From DYEP01 sp040755615 (GTDB lineage: Bacteria; Bacillota; Sulfobacillia; DUSP01; DYEP01), in contig JBFMAL010000004.1 of NCBI GenBank assembly GCA_040755615.1, forward strand, positions 29,485 to 93,484: DNA of 64,000 nt, in the 5' to 3' direction. The notes under the pieces are model-generated. The model worked only from the letters and a program-made list of their open reading frames with translations. It did not search any database and was not told where the DNA came from. Position numbers and translations under genes: made by a program. Every line of letters begins with the position of its first letter. The first letter of the stretch is position 1. Shown here in pieces: positions 1-7,057 of this stretch.

Positions 1-875
1 AAGAGCAGTACGGGCCTGTCAGCCCGGCTTATTACCCGGCAGGCTTCGCTCTGCTCGGGGGTAAGCGACGGGAGAAGTCCGCTTCCCCATCGCGGCGCGG
101 AAGGAGTCCTGAAATCCCTGACAGACGACTCTCTCACGTACCCCTTCTGGATGAGCGCCCGGACCACGCCCCGGCATTCGCCCGCGCGAGCATTCAGCTC
201 TTGCGCCGTCATCTCTCCTTCCAGACAGAGGATCTCAAGCACCTGTGCCTGCCTCGGCGCGCTGCGCCTGAGGGCCTGGAGATGTTCGGTACCGGCAACA
301 GCAGAAAACACGCGCGTTCGCTTTTCGCTGACCTTCTGCCTGAGCGATGTGCTCTTTGAGACCATGCCCGACTGCCGGAGCGCTCTCAATGCGCCGAGGT
401 GGTTCTTTCCAAGCTCCCTGACCAGTTCCTTGAGGGTGCACTGACCACCCGCATCGATGATGAACTCCAGTACCCTCCTTTGGCTCGCCGGGAGCAAGTC
501 CGCCGCGCGAAGCGCCTCCTCAGGCTCAGACTCCAGTGTGATCAACGGGTCGTCTTTTTGACCGGCGCCCGGTTGGGCAAAGCACCTGACGGTGTCGGAA
601 ACGGAAGCGATGTAGTGGTCAGCCATTACGCGTGCGACGCTGATCGCAGCCGGCGAGAGCGCCGGCTCCTCCTCAACCGGACCTATGATGTATTTGAGGT
701 CAGCCACGCCTGCGGTTTCGGGGAGACCCACCACGTACCCCTGCACGACCCTGCCCCCGAACGGCACCAGCACTCTCTGGCCAGGTTGTACACTGATAGA
801 TTCGGGTACTCTGTAATGGTAGAGTTTGAGCGCGGGCAGCCGGAGGTCGACTGCCACTTCTGCTATGGCTTCCAA
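1..875 (-). CDS. priA: PriA primosomal helicase (N-terminal part, runs off window)
   Basis: Replication-restart helicase PriA, cut by the left edge; about 291 codons are visible. The minus-strand frame is open from a TTG start at 875 to base 1. The start is chosen because AGGGGA lies just upstream. The N-terminus (EAIAEVAVDLRLPALKLYHY, then VPESISVQPGQRVLVPFGGR, then VQGYVVG) is the typical PriA 3'-DNA-binding domain. A winged-helix-like segment follows, and near base 1 LTPEQSEACRVI marks entry into the helicase domain. Walker A and the zinc cysteines lie outside. gmk and rpoZ lie upstream on the same strand, as is common in Bacillota, but coaBC is missing between them. Confidence 0.9.
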   Translation of the reverse strand, partial: MEAIAEVAVDLRLPALKLYHYRVPESISVQPGQRVLVPFGGRVVQGYVVGLPETAGVADLKYIIGPVEEEPALSPAAISVARVMADHYIASVSDTVRCFAQPGAGQKDDPLITLESEPEEALRAADLLPASQRRVLEFIIDAGGQCTLKELVRELGKNHLGALRALRQSGMVSKSTSLRQKVSEKRTRVFSAVAGTEHLQALRRSAPRQAQVLEILCLEGEMTAQELNARAGECRGVVRALIQKGYVRESSVRDFRTPSAPRWGSGLLPSLTPEQSEACRVISRADRPVLL

Positions 876-2082
876 GAATCTCCCCTGGTGCAAAAGCCAT
901 GAACACCTAACGAGTGTTAGTTGTTATAGCCGGCCTCTCCATGACCAGGCCTTCACCTCCACGGCTGGTACTCCCTGGGGTGACAGAGAGACCTCGGCCC
1001 CGGGAGTCCCACCCGGACGGAAGAACAGCGCTTCTCAACCGCAAGACTCGGACTACTTCTGTCCCACATTGGCCATCGATCAAGAACCTTGCGGCTTTGC
1101 CTTCCGCGATCTGTTGGATGACGGCCTACCGGTTTTCCCGCACTCCAGCTAAACAGGGTCACCTACTAGAGTAAAGCAATCTGCTACATAAGCCGCTTTA
1201 CCTTTCGGGTCATCCCTTTTCCTCCCCCAGGTAAGGAATTTGCCTTTTGGTTACATAGATGAATTACGGCATGGACTCCTTTCTCCCCTTTACTGATAGT
1301 TCTTTGGACCCCATCGCCCGGTCAGTGATGACCTGCGCGCCAGCGTTACTGTCCCGCACCGGTTCATGTGCCTCCGTCAAACGGTGGTTAACATAAGCGC
1401 AGGCCAAAGCAGCTTTACCCCTTCGCCTTCCTTTCAGGGCCTGTGCATCGTGGCTCACGTCATCCTTTTGGACGGGAAATCTGCCGCTATGGGTTCAGCT
1501 GGTAGATGTGTGTTCCGGGCGCTTCAACAGCAAAGGTAATATGTGCCCAATATACGTATTGATGAGAACGAAATTCGTTTCCGAGCGGCATGTGGCTCAC
1601 AACGCACCTTTACTGATTCCGTAGGCCGTTCAGGTGGACGCCCGTTCTCTTCACTGCCTTGGTTAGTTGTTTCATGGTCCTGTGGTGGATAGATTACTAT
1701 ACTTCACTACTGCTTGCAACCCTGTAGGCAGATGCCATGTGCCTCCCCCTACACTCTACCATAAAAGTAGGGCGAAGCAAAAAGGGTCTGCCTCACATGG
1801 CAGACCCCGACCACAAGTCTTAAAGTGGAGACCCGGAAGAAACGGGCGGTTTGCTTATCTGTACAAAGACCAAAAACGTCTGCGATAGCACAGAACTCCC
1901 TATCCAAACGTAACACCCGGGCCTCTCCGCGCCCGCCAGTAAGCTGATACCCAGAAAAAACCCCGCCCACTTGCCTTCACTGCCGAGGAACTCGCCTGGT
2001 ACCGGATAAGGTGCCGGTGCCGGCCGACGCCACATTTCTATGTACGTTTTCCTTGATAGACTGTTTCTGAGGCGTGACCGGA
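876..2082. other. Gene-poor 1.2-kb gap between rpoZ and priA
   Basis: No convincing protein gene was found on either strand. The longest minus-strand frame (1264-1458, 64 codons) has no family I recognise. coaBC is normally found at this place in Bacillota, and none of its motifs is visible. Between about 1160 and 1660 the minus strand is purine-rich with many GAAA and GGAA loops flanked by short complementary arms. One example is GTAAAGC (1171-1177) pairing with GCTTTAC (1195-1201). This looks more like a structured RNA or a decayed intron or element than coding DNA, but I cannot assign a class. The minus-strand terminator of the rpoZ transcript lies inside it. Confidence 0.4.
1779..1807 (-). 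terminator. Intrinsic terminator after rpoZ
   Basis: On the minus strand GGGTCTGCC, a 6-base loop and GGCAGACCC form a perfect 9-bp stem followed by TTTTTGCTT. It lies about 275 bases downstream of the rpoZ stop and would end the yicC-mihF-remA-gmk-rpoZ transcript before priA. Confidence 0.8.
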
Positions 2083-2292
2083 CTACTTAATACCCGCTCT
2101 AGTTCTCTTGAATGACACCTTCCCTTGAGCAACCTCCATCATGGCTATGGTAACGGGTTTGTTCGACTTGCTTTCCACCAGCTTGGGATCTCCTTCCATG
2201 ACCTGTCGCGCCCTTTTTGCAGCGAGTACAACCAGAGAGTATTTTTCGTTCACCTTCTTGAGCAGCTCTTCAAGTGGTGGTTGACCCATCAT
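2083..2292 (-). CDS. rpoZ: RNA polymerase omega subunit
   Basis: 69-aa omega subunit, which binds the beta' C-terminus and assists RNA polymerase assembly. It has the usual small size. The family core is visible as LLKKVNEKYSLVVLAAKRAR and then NKPVTIAMMEVAQGKV. The ATG overlaps the gmk stop (ATGA), so the two are translationally coupled. The order gmk-rpoZ is conserved in Bacillota and Actinobacteria. It is followed by an intrinsic terminator rather than by coaBC. Confidence 0.92.
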   Translation of the reverse strand: MMGQPPLEELLKKVNEKYSLVVLAAKRARQVMEGDPKLVESKSNKPVTIAMMEVAQGKVSFKRTRAGIK

Positions 2293-2906
2293 GAAAGGCT
2301 CATGCCCCCTTCCTTCTTGATTTTCTCGCAGATTTCCGGGTCTATGTTGGATATTCTGCTTTTTTCTGCGACTACAATAGCGTCGAGTGCTGCCACGGCA
2401 TCCTCGCTATCTTCATTAATGATCAGGTAGTCGTACTGCGACAGGGACTGCAGTTCGCCTCTTGCTCCGTTCACCCTGAGTTCAAGATCCTCGGTGCCTC
2501 TGCCCCTCAGTCTCCGGGCCAGCTCCTCGTAAGATGGAGCCGCCACGAAGATGAGTATGGCCTCGGGGCGAAGCCGCTTAACCTGCGCCGCTCCCTGTGT
2601 GTCCACATCAAGCAGGAGATCATATCCTTCCCTCAGAAGTCCATCCACTTGTTCGCGGAGCGTTCCGTAATAGTTGTTGTATACCTTTGCCCACTCAAGA
2701 AATTCGCCCCGGTTAACCTTCCCGCTGAACTCCTCCACTGAAAGGAAGTAGTAGTCCACGCCGTGGATTTCGCCGGGCCGCGGCGCCCTGGTCGTGGCTG
2801 ACACAGAAAACCGCACATGGTCCCGCTTTGCTAGCAACGATCTCACCAGGGTACCCTTTCCGGCTCCTGAGGGCCCGGAAATAACGAAAAGCAGGCTGCG
2901 AGACAT
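2289..2906 (-). CDS. gmk: Guanylate kinase
   Basis: 205-aa guanylate kinase converting GMP to GDP with ATP. The P-loop SGPSGAGKGT is at residues ~10-19, followed by the GMP-binding region (SVSATTRAPRPGEIHGVDYY) and the lid arginines. I prefer the ATG at 2906 because AGAGGA sits 6-7 bases upstream. A GTG at 2921 would overlap the remA stop and add five residues, but has no good ribosome site. It overlaps rpoZ by 4 bp. Confidence 0.95.
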   Translation of the reverse strand: MSRSLLFVISGPSGAGKGTLVRSLLAKRDHVRFSVSATTRAPRPGEIHGVDYYFLSVEEFSGKVNRGEFLEWAKVYNNYYGTLREQVDGLLREGYDLLLDVDTQGAAQVKRLRPEAILIFVAAPSYEELARRLRGRGTEDLELRVNGARGELQSLSQYDYLIINEDSEDAVAALDAIVVAEKSRISNIDPEICEKIKKEGGMSLS

Positions 2907-2917
2907 GAATGGTCCTC

Positions 2918-3187
2918 TCACGAACTTGGGCCTTCCTCCTGTGTGTCTCTACTCCCGAGCCTGTTCGCGACTGTCTCTGGCTGCACCGCCGACAGGACTA
3001 CGTGCTCCGAGTCGGTGATAATCACAGCCCTGGTCCGCCTGCCATACGTCGCGTCAATCAGTGTGCCCTTGTCCCGCGCCTCGTTTATAATACGCTTAAT
3101 GGGTGCGGATTCAGGACTGACAATTGCGACGATCCTGTTGGCAGATACGATATTCCCGAAGCCGATGTTGAGCATCCTGATTTCCAA
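2918..3187 (-). CDS. remA: RemA / DUF370 regulatory protein
   Basis: 89-aa protein of the RemA (DUF370) family. In Bacillus RemA is a DNA-binding regulator of matrix and osmoprotection genes. The N-terminus MEIRMLNIGFGNIVSANRIV and the segment SPESAPIKRIINEARDKGTL match the family. The C-terminal tail after SAVQPETVANRL is variable. The genes yicC, mihF, remA, gmk and rpoZ lie head to tail, so remA belongs to this housekeeping transcript. Its role in this organism is inferred from the family only. Confidence 0.9.
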   Translation of the reverse strand: MEIRMLNIGFGNIVSANRIVAIVSPESAPIKRIINEARDKGTLIDATYGRRTRAVIITDSEHVVLSAVQPETVANRLGSRDTQEEGPSS

Positions 3188-3198
3188 TTGACACCCTC

Positions 3199-3516
3199 CT
3201 AATCTTTCCCGCCTAGCCTCGCCAGCAACGCTTCGCGTTGCCTCCGGCCAAGACCCTGGACTCTCCTTGACTCATCGATACCCACTTCGTCCATGATCTT
3301 CTTGGCCTTGACCTTCCCAATCCTGGGCAGGGATCTCAGGAGATAAGCCACTTTCATCCTCGCGGTTATAGCGTCTTCTCCTGCAAGGATGTCCTCAAAG
3401 CTCACTTCTCCTTTCTTGAGCTTCGCCCGGAGCGCCGATCTCTGACGCCTCATCTCCTGCGCCTTTTTCAGCGCGTCGATCTTCTGAGCCTCGGTAAGCT
3501 TGGGTAGGTTGTTCAT
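3199..3516 (-). CDS. mihF: Integration host factor, actinobacterial type (mIHF)
   Basis: 105-aa protein matching the mycobacterial or actinobacterial IHF family, a nucleoid-associated DNA-binding and bending protein unrelated to HU/IHF. The helix-two-turn-helix part is clear: LLRSLPRIGKVKAKKIMDEV followed by GIDESRRVQGLGRRQREALL. It lies immediately upstream of remA-gmk. Actinobacteria also keep mihF beside gmk, so the position supports the assignment. It is less usual in an endospore former and is known mainly from deep-branching Bacillota. Confidence 0.85.
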   Translation of the reverse strand: MNNLPKLTEAQKIDALKKAQEMRRQRSALRAKLKKGEVSFEDILAGEDAITARMKVAYLLRSLPRIGKVKAKKIMDEVGIDESRRVQGLGRRQREALLARLGGKD

Positions 3517-3529
3517 CTACTTCCCTCCT

Positions 3530-4399
3530 TTACTCTATGTTTTGAACCTGCTCACGCAACCTCTCCAGCAGAGATTTCATCTCCACGACCATCCGAGACA
3601 TCTGGAGGTCCGCAGCCTTTGACGCGATGGTATTCACCTCGCGGTGGACTTCCTGCAACAGAAAGTCCATCTTCCGGCCTACTGCTGCATCCTCATGCAT
3701 CAACTCTCTCATCTGATCCAGATGGCTGCCGATGCGGTCGAGCTCCTCCGTGACGTCCGACCTTTCAGCGAATATGGCCACTTCTGCCGCAATCCGCTCT
3801 TCGTCCACTAGGGAGAATTCGTTCATCTCGGCCAGTCGTTTCTTCAGCCTATCCCTGTATAGTGCCGGGATCTCTGGTGCCCTCTCCGCCATGCGCCCGA
3901 CAATGCCTTCCGCTTCATTCAGCATCTCACGCATCTGCACCCAGAGATGGGCCCCTTCTCTGCTTCGCATGCGGACCACTTCATCCAATGCACGACCCAC
4001 ACATTCGGAAAGAAGCGGGAGCAGCTCCTCCACGTCGCGTGTGTCCTCTTCTTCTATGATAAACTGGTCCATCCTGGCGGAGAGAAAAGGCACTGGGTCC
4101 AGCGCAAGAATTTCACCCAGTTCTCTCAAGGCATTATAATAGGTCACAAAAAGTTCTTTGTCAACCGTTACCTTTTTAGGCTTGTCCTGGCAGCGCACGA
4201 TGTTTATGAACACGTCCACGCGCCCGCGGGCCACTGTGTGCTGGATTTGCTTCTTCACCGCTTCTTCAAGAGCTGCAAACTCTCTCGGTATACGTATGGA
4301 GATATCAGCAAACCTACTGTTGACGGTACGTATCTCCACGGTAATCTTGCCAGCTCCCGTATCCGTTTCGGCCTTGCCGTAGCCCGTCATACTCTTCAT
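3530..4399 (-). CDS. yicC: YicC-family endoribonuclease
   Basis: 289-aa YicC-family protein, proposed to be an endoribonuclease acting on mRNA and small RNA. The N-terminal signature MKSMTGYGKAE and the IEIRTVNSRF-like stretch are at residues 1-40. The C-terminal DUF1732 domain carries the RIGSHLDQMRELM and GRKMDFLLQEVHREVNTIAS motifs. Length matches the family. GGAG lies about 8 bases before the ATG at 4399. It is the first gene of the yicC-mihF-remA-gmk-rpoZ run. A lipoprotein gene is divergent about 200 bases away. Confidence 0.92.
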   Translation of the reverse strand: MKSMTGYGKAETDTGAGKITVEIRTVNSRFADISIRIPREFAALEEAVKKQIQHTVARGRVDVFINIVRCQDKPKKVTVDKELFVTYYNALRELGEILALDPVPFLSARMDQFIIEEEDTRDVEELLPLLSECVGRALDEVVRMRSREGAHLWVQMREMLNEAEGIVGRMAERAPEIPALYRDRLKKRLAEMNEFSLVDEERIAAEVAIFAERSDVTEELDRIGSHLDQMRELMHEDAAVGRKMDFLLQEVHREVNTIASKAADLQMSRMVVEMKSLLERLREQVQNIE

Positions 4400-4599
4400 C
4401 GGAGAAACTCCACTCCATTTTTAGCCAAATCCCAGCCTTCGGCATGAATACTTCGCTCAGCATGGCCGGAACTCCTCTTTCCCCGGTAAATATTTCGCGT
4501 CCTAACACAAGATATTCATGAGAGCGTGCAGGAATCGCGACTTGGCGCAGAGTAATAACCAATGAAAAGATTCCTACCTGACAGCGGGGGGTGAAAAGT

Positions 4600-4974
4600 G
4601 TGCTCGCGAAGAAACTTACTGCCGTAGTACTGGTCGGCGCCTTGCTGCTCCTGTTTTCCGGCTGCATACAGCCGTCCACATCCAAGGGACCGTATGCCGA
4701 CGGTGAGTATCACGGCGAAGCGCCGGGTCACGGGGGTCCCCTGAAAGTAAAGGTAACCATCGTTGATGGTAGGATTTCAGAGATCGATATTATCGAGCAT
4801 CACGAGTCTCCAGATGAGAAGTGGCCTGACTCCGGCAGGGCGAGAGTGCTGATCCCGCAGCGCGTGCTGACCCGCCAGTCGACGGAAGGGATCGATGTAG
4901 TATCAAAAGCCACGGGCACGAGCCTTACTATCCTGAAAGCAGTGTCCGAGGCGCTACAGAGAGCCAGGAAGTAA
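4600..4974 (+). CDS. Small FMN-binding-domain lipoprotein
   Basis: 124-aa predicted lipoprotein. A hydrophobic signal (KKLTAVVLVGALLLLFSGC) ends in the lipobox LFSGC, so the mature protein would start with a lipidated Cys outside the membrane. The rest resembles an FMN_bind domain: YADGEYHGEAPGHGGPLKVK, then VTIVDGRISEIDIIEHHES and a C-terminal SKATGTSLTILKAV. The last segment corresponds to the flavinylation-type motif, in which a Thr would carry FMN. GTG at 4600 is preferred because GGGGGTGA is well placed before it; GTG at 4591 is possible. It is one of only two plus-strand genes and stands alone, with no visible Rnf, Nqr or flavin-transferase partner. Confidence 0.75.
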   Translation: MLAKKLTAVVLVGALLLLFSGCIQPSTSKGPYADGEYHGEAPGHGGPLKVKVTIVDGRISEIDIIEHHESPDEKWPDSGRARVLIPQRVLTRQSTEGIDVVSKATGTSLTILKAVSEALQRARK

Positions 4975-4997
4975 GGGAGAGGCACCCCTCTCCCTTT
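4975..4997. terminator. Bidirectional hairpin between convergent genes
   Basis: GGGAGAGG, loop CACC and CCTCTCCC form a perfect 8-bp stem directly after the lipoprotein stop, followed by TTTCCC on plus. It also lies just past the dapL stop on minus, so it probably serves both converging transcripts. Confidence 0.6.
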
Positions 4998-5002
4998 CCC
5001 GT

Positions 5003-6178
5003 TCATCGCATCTTCTTGAGGTAGGCTCCGATCCTTTCAACAGCTTCACGGATCCGCTGTTCGTCTACTGTCAGCGCCATCCTCACATAGCCTTCGCCCA
5101 TCTCGCCGTAGACCGGACCGGGCACCACCATCACGCCCGTGACCTCAAGCAGCTCCTCTACGAACTCTGCGGATTTTGCGCCACCGGGCACGGGAGCCCA
5201 CACGTAAAAGGAACCCTGAGGTTTCTCCATCTTCCAGCCTGCTTGAGACAACCCGTCAACGAGCGCGTCACGGCGACGCTTGTACATATCGTTCATCTGC
5301 CCAATGAAGCCCTCCGGATCCTGCGCGAGCGCCCTGGCACCCGCATGCTGCACTGCTGTGAACTGGCCCGAATCGGTGTTCGTCTTGATGACACCGAGCG
5401 CGTCGATGGCTTGCTTGCACCCTACGGCAGCTCCGATGCGCCAGCCTGTCATATTGAACGGCTTGGAAAGGGAGTAAAACTCGCACGCAACGTCGAGGGC
5501 GCCTTCTACCTGAAGGATGCTCGGCGCGCGATATCCGTCGTAAGTCATCTCTACGTACGCGGCATCGTGGCACACCAGTATCCCGAACTCTTTGCCAAAC
5601 CTCACAGCATCCTCGAAGAAGCGCAGATCCGCCACAGCCCCGGTAGGGTTGTTGGGGTAGTTCAGGAACATGCACGTCGCCTGCCGAGCCACGTCTGTCG
5701 GAATGTCCTCAAACTTCGGCAGGAAACCGTTTTCCTTGCGCAAGGGCATTTTATATGGGATGCCGCCCGCGAGCAGCGTCTGAGCGTTATACACCGGGTA
5801 GGCGGGGTCCGGCACCAGGCAGACGTCGTTGTCCTCCACGAACGCCCAGATGATGTGGGAGATACCTTCCTTTGAACCGATCAGCGCCATAACCTGCGTG
5901 CCGGGATCGACCCGGACTCCGAATCTCCGCAGGTAATAATCCGCCACGCTCTGGCGGAACTTGCTTGATCCCTCGTATGCGGGGTACTGGTGATTCGCCG
6001 GTACGCGCGCCTCGGCTATCAGTTCGTCCACCACCCAACCGGGAGTGGGCACGTCCGGATCCCCGATGCTTAGCGAGATCAAGTCAACCCCTTTCTGCTT
6101 GAGCGCCTGCTTCTTCTTGTCTAAATCGGCAAACGCGTAGCGGGGTATCTTGTCCACCCGAGATGCCTTCTTCAACAT
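5003..6178 (-). CDS. dapL: LL-diaminopimelate aminotransferase
   Basis: 391-aa PLP-dependent class I/II aminotransferase of the DapL type. DapL converts tetrahydrodipicolinate directly to LL-diaminopimelate and so bypasses DapD/C/E. Visible motifs are SLSIGDPDVPTP near the N-terminus, FLNYPNNPTGA, and the PLP-lysine region SLSKPFNMTGWRIGAAVG. The ATG at 6178 has GGAGGG 6 bases upstream; an earlier TTG at 6199 is less likely. It lies downstream of dapF in the same operon, which fits the pathway. A different branched-chain or aspartate aminotransferase role is possible but the dapF context argues for DapL. Confidence 0.85.
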   Translation of the reverse strand: MLKKASRVDKIPRYAFADLDKKKQALKQKGVDLISLSIGDPDVPTPGWVVDELIAEARVPANHQYPAYEGSSKFRQSVADYYLRRFGVRVDPGTQVMALIGSKEGISHIIWAFVEDNDVCLVPDPAYPVYNAQTLLAGGIPYKMPLRKENGFLPKFEDIPTDVARQATCMFLNYPNNPTGAVADLRFFEDAVRFGKEFGILVCHDAAYVEMTYDGYRAPSILQVEGALDVACEFYSLSKPFNMTGWRIGAAVGCKQAIDALGVIKTNTDSGQFTAVQHAGARALAQDPEGFIGQMNDMYKRRRDALVDGLSQAGWKMEKPQGSFYVWAPVPGGAKSAEFVEELLEVTGVMVVPGPVYGEMGEGYVRMALTVDEQRIREAVERIGAYLKKMR

Positions 6179-6220
6179 GGAAATCCCTCCAGTAGTCAAT
6201 GTTTTCCACGGGACGCGGCG

Positions 6221-7057
6221 TTATTCTGCGCCCAGGAACACTCCGTCGCACACCGCCACGGCCGGTCCTGTCATGTATATATTGCCGTCGGCAGCCCACT
6301 CGACCATGAGGTCTCCCCCAGGCAGGTTAATAATAGCCGAAGGGTTCAGCCTCCCCGTTCTCACCCCTGCGGCCAGGACCGCACAAGCGCCCGTCCCGCA
6401 CGCCATGGTGGCGCCCGAACCTCTCTCCCATACAATCATTCTGGCGAATTCCCTGTCCATCACCTTCACAAATTCCACGTTGGCGCCTTTGGGGAACATG
6501 GGATTGCGTTCAAGCGCAGGCCCTGATACCTCAAGGGAAAGTCCATCTAAGTCGTCCAGGAACACCACGCAGTGCGGGTTTCCCATGGAGACGGCCGTAA
6601 CGAGAAATGTCTTGCCGCCCGCAAGAAGCGGGCTGTCTACCACCTCCCCCTCAGCACGCACAGGTATATCCTCAGCGGCGAAGCGTGGCGGGCCCATGTT
6701 CACCCGCACCGCCTTGACCTTTCCATTCTCAAGGATAAGGCGCGGCCTTATGAGCCCTGCGCCGGTCTCCACGTCAAATTCGATATCCCCGGTCATTCCC
6801 TCTTCGTAGACATACCTGGCGAAGCAGCGCATGCCGTTTCCGCACATTTCCGCCTCGGAGCCGTCCGCGTTGAAAATGCGCATCCTGAACGCCGCTTTGT
6901 CCGAGGGGAGTATGAGGATGATGCCGTCTGACCCCACCCCAAAATGCCTGTCGCTCATTCTCCTTGCCAAATCAGCCCAGTCGTGGTCTTCTCCCTCCTG
7001 AAACCCGTTGATGAACAAGTAGTCGTTGCCGAGCCCGTGCATTTTCTTAAACTTCAC
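6221..7057 (-). CDS. dapF: Diaminopimelate epimerase
   Basis: 278-aa DapF, interconverting LL- and meso-diaminopimelate for lysine and peptidoglycan. The two catalytic cysteines lie in EMCGNGMRCFARY and ATMACGTGACAVLAAG. The N-terminus FKKMHGLGNDYLFI is canonical. The GTG start overlaps the ATPase stop by 4 bp with GGAGGAG upstream, so the genes are coupled. dapL follows after a 42-bp gap. Confidence 0.95.
   Translation of the reverse strand: MKFKKMHGLGNDYLFINGFQEGEDHDWADLARRMSDRHFGVGSDGIILILPSDKAAFRMRIFNADGSEAEMCGNGMRCFARYVYEEGMTGDIEFDVETGAGLIRPRLILENGKVKAVRVNMGPPRFAAEDIPVRAEGEVVDSPLLAGGKTFLVTAVSMGNPHCVVFLDDLDGLSLEVSGPALERNPMFPKGANVEFVKVMDREFARMIVWERGSGATMACGTGACAVLAAGVRTGRLNPSAIINLPGGDLMVEWAADGNIYMTGPAVAVCDGVFLGAE

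Noticed and set aside
1264..1458. 64-codon minus-strand frame in the rpoZ-priA gap as a transposase remnant
   Set aside because: No DDE, HTH or reverse-transcriptase motif could be recognised; kept only as part of the unexplained region.
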